Counted from the stretch's first letter, positions 24,251 to 37,278 are shown. The stretch is DNA of 64,000 nucleotides from Siderastrea siderea (GCA_964030785.1 OZ034967.1:54870265-54934264), one strand, 5' to 3'. Numbers and translations are program-made. Notes: a model not told the origin generated them from the sequence alone.

Positions 24251-24849
24251 TTATACATAATGTTTCGGAAGGCAGAACACGTACCTAGTACACAGGCAAA
24301 GAAGAGGACGCTTCAAACAGTCAGCTACGACAGGATCACGGTACCATTCACTAGTCTCCAAGAGTTCCTGTACGAACGAAACAACTGTCTGGTTTATCGT
24401 GAATAAACTCCCCAAATCTATCTAAAGTATATGATCGTTTGCCTCACTATCTGGTCACTTGAGCTGTAGCTCGCAACTTTTCGAATGCTTACTGCTAGTC
24501 TTCATCAGGCGGTAAGGTCGACTGATTACGCGTCACCGTAATATTCTTTCGGTGAGCGGTTGTTTCCTCGGCGGTCCAATTTGAAGTTGTTCCCTCAGCG
24601 ATTCGCTGCCATACCGATCTCCTGTTGAGCCCAGAATCTAACTAACGTCTCCCGAAGCTAATTAGCGCCCATGATTTCGGTATTGTGTGATAAATGCCCC
24701 TCTCTAATTAACGCCTATCATCAAATGAATGCCCCATCAAAAAACAAAATACAGTTGAATCAAGTTCATCGTTTACTGATCGATAAAGGATCATCAATCA
24801 CATAACAGGTAGAATAGTTGGACACGTGCATGCCTCATGGCATACTCAC

Positions 24850-27800
24850 CTTGAACAAAGAAAGTGAAGAAATATCCGTGTTATGGCAGGATTCAAGAAT
24901 CTGTTTCAGCTCATCTTCCAAAAGAAGAATTTGTGGGACATTATTTGCTACCAAGAGAATAAAAACGTCAATACTCTGCAACACAAAAAATTGTCTACAG
25001 AAAATTGTTTATAACAAGCGCGGGAGCTTAACACTTAACACTTTCAAGAGAACTTTTTCAGTTCAGCAACGTTATCACATCCATGGAAGAGCCACCAATA
25101 CTTTAAGCCCTGTGTCCTTTAGATCTCGGATAATCATGGATAGGATTATATTGTTGGGAAAGGAGTTTTTTTGCTGATATGAGATTGCCTGTACGCCAAA
25201 GTGAAGACAGAAAAAACGTGGAGCAGTGTATGAAAATGAAGACAAAGACCAAGAGGGGTGGGGAGGGGGTACAAAAGTTCCTTCTGTTCCTATGCGATTG
25301 ATCCAAAACACACGTGAAAGGAGTCTACCTTGCTGTTCCAGAGCCTGGTTGATCTGTAGTCTGAGCCACTGTCTAAAACCAGGAATCGGCGACAGCGTAG
25401 AGTACTGTGTAATGCTTGGAAACTCGTGCTGCAGCTCCTCTACCACGTGCTTGATTAGAAAATTACCAAGGTCCACGCCACTTAGTCCTGTAGCAAATAT
25501 AATAATAATTATTACTGAATTTTTGAATTTCTAGCTTTCTGACATTGGTTTCATATACAGCAGTTACCGGTAACAACCCTGCTTCTTGCCATATAAGGAA
25601 ATTGGATGCCATGTTAAGTGCCGCATTAATGGGAGGGGGACACGGGGTTTTAAACTTCCCGCTTCCCGTACCCTTCAATCCCGGTCCCGCCCTAATTTTT
25701 TGGGCTCCCGCCTTTCGATTTTGGAAATATGATGCAATGTTGCATGTAATTTTCCCTGTGTCTCCCGTTTCCCCCCACGTTGGGAATCCTGCCTTCCCCC
25801 CCCCCTCTTCTCCCACCTCCTTTTCTCCCGGGCTCCCACCCCCCCTGCCCCCCCCTGTCGCCCTTCACATTAATATGGCAAGAAAAGCCTACTACCAAGT
25901 TTAAGAATCTAATAATTTTTAACAGTTCACTCTCACTTATTCGATATGAGGTGATTATAGCCAACGAGGCGCGTTACTATCACCTTAAAGTGGTACTATG
26001 ATCAAAAAATCACTTTTATTTTTTCTTCGGATTTTGAAACTATGTTTGCTAAACACTCCCCATGCGAAATTTTAAGCCTTAATTTTGAGGAGAAGACCGT
26101 TAATTTAAACTGCAATGTTCCGTTTTAATGGTCCGCCATTGTTACACCAGAAAGGATACAATGACGTCATTCACTCAAGAGCTGTAGAATGTAGTGTGTG
26201 AACGCGGCTTACAAATTATGCAAAACACGAGTTTGAGAGTCTGAAAGCTCAAAACTCCCGTGCTGCATACTAAATACGGCACTTTCACACACACTACATT
26301 CTAAAGCTCGTGAGTGAATGATGTCATTCTGTCCTTTCTGGTGTAATAATGGCGGACTATTAAATCGGAAAATTGCAGTTTAAAAAAACAGTCTTCTTGT
26401 CGAAATTAAGGCTTAAAATTTCGCTTGGGGAGTGTTTAGTAAACAAAGTTTCGAAATCCGAAGAGAAATATAAGTGATTTTTTGATCGTAGTACCACTTT
26501 AAATGCGGCAACCGCGCATGCCTATGATATAACTGTTACTAGTACTGTGACTAAGAAAATAGCCTCGTTTTTCTGTCCAACAAGCTCTGACAAAGCAAGG
26601 ACATTACAGGGGAAAACATTCATATCTTACAATTTTCATTGAGGAAAAAATTTAAGTGCTTTGAGCAATACACGGAACAAGTTTCTGTAACGTGAAAGTA
26701 AAAGACAGTACAAAGACTGCTAAGCCTGAAAGTAACGAACGTAAAACATTTCATGAAAGTCCTGGTACCCCTTTGCTTCCGCAGTTTGTACATTGAGAAA
26801 ACAACAGGTAAATCTCTAAAGCACCAAGCATTAAAACACTTTAATGTAATATCAGGGCCCAAAACTAAAATGCATCAATTCACGAAATTCTTAAGTTAGG
26901 GATTCCTCCCCTCTCATTCTCGTCAGGTATGTTGCTTTTCTCATTCTCCTTCAGTGGCAACTGTTCAAAGACACGCATTGAAAAAGTACTGTAAACATAG
27001 ATGACATGTTGATCAAGAAGAGTACCTTTCTGTGTAGAGGTAATAGAATAAAACACAGCTGTTGTTCTTTTCTCCAGTTCATATTCATACTCATCACGAT
27101 CAACTTCTGGTTCACTCAGTATGACCTAAATTGAAACACACATTGATGCTCGTAGGTATGTCAAGCACTGAGAAACGTTTTTGCAAAACACCACAAGATA
27201 ACTAAAACCTGTCACCATCTCAGAGAATGTAAACTCAAGGAGTAGTCAGGGTATGTAAAATCTTGACCCTTTCAAGATGGACACAGTATAAGACAGACAA
27301 CTCTATAAGCCAAACAGGCTTTGTAGGTCCCAGCTGAATTTCACTTATCTGTCTTTATGTTATTATCTAAACTCTCCATAGCATGGACACCCCCTAGGTA
27401 GGCAATGGAATATGTGTAATTTCCAGTGGTGCTATTGGTTGTTAGGGTATTTAGGGGCATACAGAACTTTAACATCATGGATTGCACATACAAGTATATT
27501 TTTAACGCTGGTTTGCATGCCATAATATATGATTGGTCAACCCAGTAGCCTATTTGCACACATCAGGCAGCTCTACTTTTTGCCCATTAAAAAAAAAAGG
27601 CCCAATTTACAGCCTCTTGACCCACCACTTTTTTTCTATTGACCAATTCTCATTACACATTTGTCTTTTAACAAACCAGGCTGACAAATCGTAGCTTGTA
27701 AATTAGATACCCTGTTTAAATAAAGAAGTCTGCCTGTCCTTTGATTCTACAGCAAAAACTAACTGTACACAGGCTGAAGACAGAGAACATTCAGTGGTAA

Positions 27801-30800
27801 TCAAAAGTGTACTTGTGTTTCACTCAGAACGTCTTGTTCATTCTGCCGTATAAGGGTCACTGAGGGGACCACTGATGTTACTGATTGCACTCCCTAAATA
27901 AATAAGCTGAAATTGTAAAAGAGTTACCACTTAAATGAGGGCCCCTAAGCAGAAAATTTTTGAGGTGCTCTTTGTTTTTCAATTTCTGACATGAAGTTGA
28001 AATCGTTTAAAGACAATTTGACCACTAACCTGAATATTGTCAGCAATTTCATATTCCAGTGCCGTGTGTAGTACTACCACAGGCTCACCAGGCATGGATC
28101 GATGAGTGTAGATGTAACACCTCCTGTCTGGGGCAAGTCGCCGTTTTAGGTCTTCCCAGCCATACATTGAATGCACCGCCTCATAACGTATTATCTAGGA
28201 TAGCAAATACATGGGGTCAGGCTTGGGGTCAAGCATGGGGTCAGTATTTTCTTTAAAGGAAATGTTTGTAAAAAGCAAATGAATACAATGATTCCAAAAA
28301 TGCAGATCAGGTAATAAGTTATTAATGAATCGAAGGCAAAGTTGAAATCCAGACAATGCTGGCCAGCAGTCACTCCTCACCTTGTCAGGAGTCATGCAGG
28401 ACACTTCAGCATTAGTAAAGGAGTGCCAGGGCATTACTGTGTGATTACAGCTGTTGTTTACTATGTGATTTGCTCAGATGGTTTCACTAGCAAGCTTCTC
28501 TTTGATGAGCGTTGACTTCAATGCCCTTCCCTCTTTACCCTCTTAGAATTATTCACTGATTTGTAAGTGTAACATATGCCGGATGAGGGGATGAGGGGGA
28601 GGGATGCCAGATGAGGAAGAGTTGCCATGAATACCTTCTCTTCTGCACCAAATGCCCACCGAATCTCCTTTACAGTAGCACCCTCACCAAAACTTATCTA
28701 TAAGTGATAAGTTAAACTTGGCTAACAATAGTGAAAGATTTATGCCAAGCACCTTTTCTAGAATACTTCCAGGTGAGTCCCATGTAACTCTTCTAAGCTC
28801 CAGCAATCCAACAGCAAACCACTGTGCCAAGAGGTTTTTGATGGAGGAACTCAAAGCCTGAAGTTCTTGTCTGGCAACTGGGTCCTTCTCATCATTCAGC
28901 CCTTCCTTTGAAAACAAAATAACTCTTAAGGTCATGTGATTTCAGTCAAATGAAGGGGTTTTTGTACGAACTGTTTACAAGGTTCTGGATAAAAAACTCT
29001 AAGCGCAAAACAAATAGAATATTGTTTAAAATCTTGCTAACACTGGCAGGCTCACACGTAAGTTACCTTACAACAGTTAATACATACATGTATAGTAGAC
29101 AGGCCAACCTCATAGCAGAGCTCCCAAATAATACCGGGGGTAGCTTATTGAAAATCATCACCATTCAAAGCAAAAATGTTTATATATTTTGGGAATATAG
29201 TGCTCTGCAAATTAAAAAAAAAATGCTAATAAGCTGGGTTCAAACTCCAGGCTCTCCCAGCCACAAACCAATGTGTCATGGCACCACTGAGATATTAATG
29301 AAGCAAATTATGTCCAGGGCTATGTATGAGGTACACAAGAATTTGCCCATTCAATGGATTTCACAAGTCTATGTATGAATAAGGTGTGTCACTCACATTG
29401 GGCTTTTCCCCACACAAGTACTCTGTTATTAATTTTTTTTGCATTACATGCTAGCCATATGTCTCCCAGTTTACAGAGAAAACGGTGGACAGTTTTATTC
29501 AATCCATATAATGCTATTACCTCTAACTAAGGGCACTTTGCATTTGTCAGAACTGGTCAGTTGGCCCAGTCAGCTTCTATTTATAGAACACATCAGTTTG
29601 AGAAAACTTGTTGGAATAAGACTCACCAACAAATCATTTCTCATGTCCACAATATCCTTGACACCTCCCTGCAGTTTGCTGATCTGTGACAACAACTGGA
29701 TATGTGCAGGTTCGAGCACTTGACGCAGCTTTTCTTCAGCTCTTAACATAGCTGGAACTCCATTTTTCTGGTGTTAAAAGATTGAAAAAACTGGCTGATT
29801 CCTATTTCACTTTTATTACAAAAATACTGTCTCAGGTAAGTTGTTTTACGTTGGTGATGTCTCTTAAATTTGCAACTCAAATTCACCATCATAAATAAGG
29901 ATCCTTGTTGAAATGGAACAATTATTGTAAGAAAAATGATAAATCAATCTGTTTCCATGTCCTGATGACAACCATGTCAATAGCCTGAGAAAACAGCCGC
30001 CATTTCATGAGGTCGCCACTTGATCCCTCGCCAAACGACGTCTGAGCAGTTGAGTGCAGAAATTCCATACTAATGACGTTCACTACCCAGATATTGGTAG
30101 TGGTTCTGATTGGTTGGAATTTTCTTTCAACCAATCAGAAGCACTACCACGATCTGGCTAGTCAACGTCATCAGTATGGTAATTCTGCGCTCGTTACTCA
30201 GACGTTGTTTTGCGAGGGATCAAGTGGCGACCTCATGAAACATTGGCTGTTTTCTCAGGTTACCGTGTCAAGTTCAGAATGAAAGCTGACAAGTGTAGCA
30301 ACAATAAATGTTAAGCATAAAAATTATATAGCATAATTATGCACAGATTAAGTCTGATTGTGTGTGAAGTCCCAGCCTTTGTACTTTACTAAGAGCACTT
30401 CAAAAATCAGGCAGTCAAGTTTGCCACAAATATTTCGCTGCAGCTTATGGAACTAACACGATGCGCATCAAATGGGTCACCTTGGAATTTACACACAAAC
30501 CCATTTTCATCTTGGTAAATTGCAGTTTTCTCTCACACATTTTTACTTAGAAACAAGACTGGCAGACTGCTTCAGCTGGTATTCACAAGCTGGAAGATTG
30601 AGAATCAAGCAGAAAAACTGCCAACTGTTAACCAGCAATGTGGAGATTAAGGCTGAGATTATGTTTGTCATGTCATCAGGAAGCCAGTTACAGTTTAAGA
30701 TTTAGTATATAAGATTCAAGAAGGTTGAGATTAAGAATCAAAATACCTTTCTTTAAACTTTAAGTTGTTTATTAATAACTGACCTGAGCACTGGTTAGGC

Positions 30801-33800
30801 TTGTTGCTACTTCCATCACTTCGTCATGGTCAACACCAAGATCCCGTTCAAGAACAAGAAAGAATGCCAATTTTTCTAACTGTGAAGGAAAAAAGGAATC
30901 TTCATGTGAACTTTGGTGATCTTGTAGCATTAAAATTATAGAGCTCAGTCACTTTTCTTACCTTTGTTGTTAAGCCACTGTAAAAATGTCTCACTTCTTT
31001 AGCAACAGCCTTTCAAATAACAGACGATAAAATCATAATCCATAATTAATAGCTGACTTCTTAAATAAATGAGCATATATTTCAGAGTGCAGGGAACACA
31101 TCAACCAAACTTAAGGTGACTGGGGCCCGGCTGCATAAAGAAACTTTAAGATTAAGTGGGAATTTAGGTTCCCTGTTTAATTTTCCGGAGGATTTTTCCA
31201 CACCGTCATTGTGTACTTCCTATACTCTTTAACCTGTCTTCGTCCGATTTATCCTAGTAGCATGTAAGAAAATCCTCCCGAACACAGGGAATGGTTGTAG
31301 AAATTCCCACATAATCTTTTAAAGTTTCTTTGTGCAACTGGGTATACGTATAGCCCCATATTTTGACTGTACAACAGCAGGAACAGTTTGGTTTGAATTT
31401 GACTAGCTTATTGTGCTGCAACCAATCACAGGCAAGTCTACATGTGACTGGTTTTACCTTGTGACATATATTAAACATTCTTCTCATAATCAAGATACAC
31501 TATTTAGCTGTTTACAAAGGTGAGATACCTACATAATAATGCAATGATAGCTTTGAGGGCCTTTGTTGGTAATTATGCCAAACCACAACACTTGGAACTA
31601 ATGTACCCACTACTCTTTTTCAACAGTAATTCTGGTGTTCCAGATAATAGCTGCTATTACCTTGGTAAAAATTCTGCCCAGGATCCTAATAAGATCCTAA
31701 TAGGATCCTAACAGGATCCTGTAGGATCTTATCCAGGATCCTGATAAGATCCTATATAAGATCCTGTAGGATCCTGTAGGATCCTGTAGGATCCTGTTTA
31801 AGATCCTGTAGGATCCTACAGGATCCTAAACAAGATCCTATAGGATCCTATAGGGTCCTACAGGATCCTAAACAAGATCCTAGACAATCTTAAGCAGGAT
31901 CCTGAAAGACTTTACAGGATCCTGAGTAGGATCCTAAACAACATGGTGCCATTTAGGATCCTGGGTAGGATCCTGTGTGAGCTTACAGGATCCTATAGGA
32001 TCCTGTAGGACCCTATAGGATCCTAGAAAATCCTGTAGGATCCCGTGTAGGATTTCTACCAGGGTAGTAGCTTCTGATTGGAGCTTACATTTGGCATGAG
32101 GTCCCCAGCAGAATCTGTTCTTCTTATTCTCACTGCTCTACTTAACATCTCACGTATTTGAGTAATTGTACTCTGAGACTGAATGGCTTCGGGAGTAAGA
32201 GACTCATGATCAGCCATCTTGAGTAAAAGATTCAGCCACCTTGATTCTACATTGCGAACCTGAGTAGTAAAGATTGAAGTAAAATCTTTTTAATAACCAA
32301 GTAGCCTTCAAAAACAGCAATAGGGGAGCAGTGAAGTAGTACTTAGTGCACTGAATTTTTGATTGGACTTTGGATCAGAAAATCAGAGGGTAATGATCCA
32401 AGGCCTGGTCTCTACAACACATTATTGAACTTCAGATCAGACTACGAGTACGAGATTGAGTATGACCACAACTTTTGAATCAAAAACAGCTACGTTCCCA
32501 GAGCCATTGCTTCTCCCTGTTGCTGACAAGTAGAGAAAGAAGCTCTTGGAACAGGACTGCTGTAACATGTGATAAACTAAAGCAAGGAAACTAGGTTTGA
32601 AAAGTTGTACTCAATCTTGTACTTGTAGTCCCATCTGAAGGTCGCTATTATGTTGTTTCTTTAGACAAGTTACTTAGGTCCACATCGTCTCTCTCTGCCC
32701 AGTTGCATGGAATCTAAACAATGCTGGGTGTATTTACCCTGGGATGGACTAGCAACATCCAGGGGGGGATGCTCATAACTGCTGCATCCTAAAAGAATCG
32801 GATCTAAACTTGAAACAAAATTAATGTTGCACAAACACGTTCATTTAATAATTATACCAGAATTTAGGCACGCATGACAAATTTAAAGAGCACTTCACCA
32901 ACTAGTCACTACTTGTGAATTACAACTCATAAGTTTAACACAATACAAGTATTATTTTTGTAGACACATGTACATTTTTGTAATGAGCTTTTTTCAGGTT
33001 CATTAATGTCACATGTCTAAATAAAGTTGATTGATGGATTGAACAATTGCAGTACAATAATTATTGATAAATTACATTACCGCAGTACTTGAGGAAGTTA
33101 GTTGTTGAGTTCCCTTGTAAAGAAAACAGTTTTTACTAAGTTTCTCCTTATTACTGCCACCTTCTAGCCGTGGAAGGAATCTGTTAAGGACATCAAACAC
33201 ACATCAAACATGTAAAAACACCACGCACATAGTTTCCCAACTCCATTATCAACCCTGTCCTAAGAAGGCAGACAATGTGTTTAAGTACCACTGCATTTCT
33301 CAACAAAGAACATCCTACAACATCAAACCTTTTAATAATGAATATTTAAGATTTTCACAAATTTTTCATTTTGAGACTCACGGTGGGTTTTTTTTTTTTG
33401 AAAAAACGGAACAGGGTTTCCAGGCCGGTCAAGTCAACACCAATTAACATCATCCAACAGGGCACCCAAACTGATCTGGACACAACAACAGGTAACTGTG
33501 CTACTGATATACAAACACGCTAAGCGGTGTCTCCTTATTAATATAGCCATAAAATATCTAATCCCTAAAGAACTTGGGATAATGTTTAGTGCTTGAAGAC
33601 ACTGTCTAGCTTGTAATTTACCCTAGTAGCATACCTGCCAAGTCATGGTTGCATGTATCCAGGAGACACCCAAATGCTTGTTATCAGGGAGCCATGGCAT
33701 ATAATCTTTTGATATTTCAAAATTTCAAGCTGATATTAAAGTTACCCCTATGGCTTAACTATGTATTTAACATAAGCAAATTATATTACGTTTGTACGTA

Positions 33801-34214
33801 TGAAAAGCTCATGAGAAGCCCTCAAAAGCCAGTTTCTAGACATTTTAAACACTACAATGCATTTGAAATTGAACTTTGCCAATGCTAAAATCGATGTTTA
33901 ATAGCTACATTTAGCTCCTGAGATGGTATAAGTTTGCTAAAGAATCTTCACAAAACAGCTTTTGTTTTAAGTGACAAATGACAATTTATAATTTAATATA
34001 TTAAAGCTTGTATTATTGTTGATTGATACATGTGTTGATTCATATAAAAATGAGTTGAACCCAGGAAATAGAATAAGCTCATAAGTGACAGTGGGACACG
34101 CATAACAAACTCTCAAAATTATTTTTAAAAAGAAAGTGTCTGTCTGTTCACGATTTGCGTGTTTGTGAGATCAACTTACCTTAACAATCGCCGACTTTTC
34201 GTGAGAATTTTCAT
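24850..34214 (-). CDS. MLYCD: Malonyl-CoA decarboxylase, 12 exons, C-terminal exon(s) not found
   Basis: The enzyme converts malonyl-CoA to acetyl-CoA and CO2, relieving inhibition of mitochondrial fatty-acid import. Exons, 5' to 3' on the minus strand: 34214-34180, 33180-33081, 32259-32089, 31009-30962, 30879-30784, 29767-29627, 28905-28753, 28697-28635, 28194-28030, 27125-27026, 25487-25329, 24947-24850. All have AG/GT borders and the 443 codons join in frame. The start MKILTKSRRLLRFLPRLEGG is basic with few acids, as in a mitochondrial presequence. The helical domain includes EVRHFYSGL and KLAFFLVLERDLGVDHDEV. The catalytic part has WGVTW-type RRVTWDSPGSILEK, KRRLAPDRRCYIYTH, MPGEPVVVLHTAL, TTAVFYSITSTQKGLSGVDL and YSTLSPIPGF, the motif holding the catalytic Ser. 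Family members are about 490 residues; the roughly 90 C-terminal residues with the NPVANFH-type His motif were not located downstream of 24850, although a good donor (CAAG|GTGAGT) is there. Exon 10 splices exactly into exon 11 (K-G-L). Confidence 0.92.
25590..25880. repeat. C-rich low-complexity tract in MLYCD intron
   Basis: Runs of C and CT on the plus strand (about 25795-25866 especially) create proline-rich open frames on both strands. No element ends were seen. Confidence 0.55.
25985..26502. mobile_element. TTAA-flanked foldback MITE (518 bp)
   Basis: TTAA at 25985 is followed by AGTGGTACTATGATCAAAAA, and GATCGTAGTACCACT precedes TTAA at 26499. The two halves are inverted copies over almost the whole length, about 240 bases each, including CATTCACTC...GTAGAATGTAGTGTGTG against its complement. 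TTAA target duplication and terminal repeats suggest mobilisation by a piggyBac- or Kolobok-type transposase. It lies in the MLYCD intron between exons 10 and 11. Confidence 0.88.
29984..30259. mobile_element. MITE in MLYCD intron, CCTGAGAAAACAGCC family
   Basis: CCTGAGAAAACAGCCGCCAT through GATCCCTCGCCAAACGACGT and onward is mirrored at the right ending GGCTGTTTTCTCAGG. The arms are about 120 bases, meeting near CAACCAATCAGA. A half copy lies at 58259-58375. Confidence 0.85.
31126..31342. mobile_element. MITE in MLYCD intron
   Basis: CCCGGCTGCATAAAGAAACT through GTGGGAATTTAGGTTCCCTGT at the left is matched in reverse complement by ACAGGGAATGGTTGTAGAAA through AAGTTTCTTTGTGCAACTGGG at the right. 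Confidence 0.8.
31654..32070. mobile_element. TIR-bounded GGATCC palindromic satellite in MLYCD intron
   Basis: About 380 bases are built from variants of the 10-12 base unit AGGATCCTGT/TAGGATCCTA, with about 20 GGATCC sites. The array is flanked by an inverted pair, CTATTACCTTGGTAAAAAT (31654) and ATTTCTACCAGGGTAGTAG (ending 32070). Because the unit is itself a palindrome, single strands of the whole block can pair in many registers. It lies between MLYCD exons 3 and 4. Confidence 0.8.
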
Positions 34215-34669
34215 GTCACTGCCGCCGTCACACCGGATGCTGTAAAAATCAAGAGCCTGCAATGGTGGTCAGCGCTGACGTCATTTATGCATCAATGGTG
34301 TGTCTCGTTTCTGTTCATTCAAGGTCAGGCGGTAGACTTCCCCACAAACCGATCTCAGGGGTATTTTTTCTCGGGGAGCGAAAGGAACCGAGCGTGTAGT
34401 GTGTTAGGGGAGCACACAGCGCGAGCGAGCCGCTGGGACCTCTTTAATGGATAAAAAAAAAAGAAACAAAGTCTTGTGAACCTGTCCTGTCAGCCGGCTT
34501 GTCAGAGAGTGGTGAGCGAGAGATCCTGGAAAGGAGTAATGGGTCTAGCTGACCTGTGACAAATCGACCTGACAAACATCAGATCAAACCCAAATCGGAG
34601 TATACGAGATTGAGAACATCATCCTCAGGAGGGGGGGGGGGGGGTATCTAGTCTGAACGGGGACGTGCC

Positions 34670-34763
34670 CAACCTCGTTCCTAGGGCAAGAGTTTCTCTT
34701 CTCTGCCTCCTTTGTCGTTGACAAGGGAGGCAGAGAAGAGAGACCCTGGGAACGAGATTGGGA
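34670..34763. repeat. Foldback hairpin element
   Basis: CAACCTCGTTCCTAGGGCAA... CTCTTCTCTGCCTCC, a loop of about 14 bases, then GGAGGCAGAGAAGAG...CCTGGGAACGAGATTG. The CTCGTTCC(C/T)AG end is shared with looser copies near 20291, 21241, 21370 and 32490. Confidence 0.75.
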
Positions 34764-35771
34764 CAGAGTATGGTGTTCTGGCGGTTTTGTCTTTAACGGG
34801 GTATCGATTTCATCACTCATTGTTTTATTTTAAACGGGGTATCGTTACATGGCCTAACGTATAGTTTAATTTATAGAAATCAAAGGCTGCATTCTTACCA
34901 GGTCCACAGTGTGTATGATTTTGGGTTAAATGTCTCAGACAGAGTCTGGAAAATCTGAACTTTGTCCTACACAGGGTAGGAAAATCAGAGATTTGGGGCT
35001 TGAATTCGAGCGCCCGGTCGCGCCTACCCACCCATGTACCTGTTGAATACCCCCCTTCCTATCTAGGGAGTGTCTGTAGCTCAGAAAGTTTTGACCAAGA
35101 GCTAGTATTCTTTCGGGATTTCAAGCTGCCATCTTGGATTAGCAGAACAGATCAGAGAATCCAAGTGGCAAAAGCGACCACCCTCTTTCACTCCCGTCTC
35201 ATCCCTATCAGGGATTATTGGAACTCAAAACATCGCAGCCGAGTTATGTACAAGATATTCTTCTTGCCGCTAGCGCTCCACCAAAGCTTTCGCGTAGGTG
35301 TGTCACGTTATGTACTTTTGCTTGGGAATGAGAAGACTGAGAGGTGATTATAATAAGTGTCCAGACCGTGAAGGGAAATGACTTGGACAAGAAAAGTCTC
35401 TTTTTAACAGGGCCTTAAAGCCGTATTACCTAAACGTATGAGATAAACTTAGAAATAACACGCACTTAATCACTCAGCTAGCTTCAGCTTGATAAATAAC
35501 AGTTCCTTATAATATTATTGAGGACTGGCAAAAGAAATTGCGACCCTCCTAAACGTTACATGAGAAAACAGGAACCAGTAGATTTCACGCAATCAGTCTC
35601 CTTGGGTCACTACTCCACGCAAGCAACTTTCACGGATAAACTTTGTGGAAGATGTGATGTACAGTTGTGCGTCTTTCATGGTTCGTTATTTTCTACATCC
35701 TTCGAGCAGGTCGTAGATAAGCAATACGTCAGTAGTGTCAACTGGAGAGGACGACAGGTGTTGGGTAGGTT

Positions 35772-35802
<31 letters not shown>

Positions 35803-37036
35803 TGAGGCCTCCCACTTTCAATACTCTTTTACTTCCGCGGAGGAAACCGCTGCGCAGGCTGACTGGCTTTTTCTTCCGCTTCGCTTTCCAAGTCCGCCCT
35901 TAACATATTGAGCTAAAGAACGAGAAGTAGGAGGATTATCGGTCTACTGTCAAACCTTAGATTGGAGAGTTTCAAACTCACGTCTTTGATTGCACCCAGA
36001 AGAATTTGAAACACAAACGACGTTTTATTGGTAAAAACGTAGACCTCACGGTGGGCCAGTCTTACGTCAGGTAACTTTGCTATACCATGGATACCTACTA
36101 AATTAATCCTAGACCTACGTTAACCTTATTCGTGAATTTCCAGCCGTTTTAGTGGGTGCGGTTCTCATCCTACCCCACCAGCCCTGGCTGGTGTGCGCGA
36201 AGGAACGCGGGCAAACTAAACGGTTGGAAACCCAGCCTACTGCGTAACAGAACTAAATCCAAACCGTCAACATTAAACTTGCGGCTTGTGGAAGCTGCTC
36301 CAAGATTTGTGAAGGTAGAATTTTCCACTCTAAACGATTCGGGTAGATAAGAATTTTGAATGCTGCGTCTACGGGATTTCTGTAACAACTCTTAGGGGCC
36401 GGGAAATTAGACTCAAATGGAGCACTCGCTTTGAGGAAAAGGGCCGTCACTCTCTTTAGGCACCGAGACTAACCACGAACTGGACTGCAGCAATAACAGT
36501 GACAACTTGACTTTGGTTCCAACAGCACTTTATTCTTCTCAAAAACGTAATCGATACGCCGAAAAAAGAATTCGCAGCACCAAGAAATGTAATCGCCCAG
36601 AGAAATGTAATAAAAAAAGTTGTACATTCCGAGTTGCTTATATACGATTTGTACCTGCGTCTATTGTTAACAGAATATTATAAGTGCGCTAACAGACACT
36701 AACAAACAGTTGTGAAAAGTAATTACAGTAGAGTGGAAAGACCTTCATAGACAGCGCAAAATATTTTAAAAGTCTACGTTGGATACTTGAGTTTATTATT
36801 AAGTGTTTGCTAGGCAGTCGGGAAATTACCTTCTAAATTAAGCTAAGTTTAAAAGCTTCCGAGTAAGATAAACTGAATAGACAACTTAGGAGTTTTAAAG
36901 TGTTAATGAGCGAACTCGTGCCGCTTGTACCAACTAAACAAAGAAATACTTAAGTTTTCATGGTTTAAAAACTAACAGGTCATCTAAACTATTCAATATC
37001 GAAACAATTAAGTCAAGTCAGCAAAAAATCCTATAG

Positions 37037-37278
37037 AATAGGCCATTTTACAGTTGTGTCCTTAGTGACCTAGCCTTTGAGTGGAAGAGAGGCTGGAGTT
37101 GACCTTGTTTTGATAAAGACCCTCCCACTTTTCACATGTAAATCATGTTATTCTCATGCTAACTAGTTTGTATTTACATATGAAAAGCAGGAGGGTTTGT
37201 ATCAAAACAAGGTCAACTCCAGTCTCGCTTCCACTCAAAGGCCAGGTCACTAAGCACACAACTGTAAAATGGGCTATT
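37037..37278. mobile_element. MITE (242 bp)
   Basis: AATAGGCCATTTTACAGTTG through AAGACCCTCC (about 100 bases) is repeated in reverse complement ending CAACTGTAAAATGGGCTATT. The core is about 40 bases. Confidence 0.85.

Noticed and set aside
25545..25904. Proline-rich frames on both strands
   Set aside because: Produced by the C-rich tract in an MLYCD intron.
28950..29378. 142-codon plus-strand frame
   Set aside because: Lies in an MLYCD intron on the opposite strand, with biased low-information sequence and no motif.
31654..32070. CRISPR-like array
   Set aside because: The repeats are contiguous palindromic units with no spacers, in an intron of an animal gene.
35000..35347. 115-codon plus-strand frame upstream of MLYCD
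   Set aside because: No domain, no splice partner, and neighbouring inverted-repeat words; probably chance.
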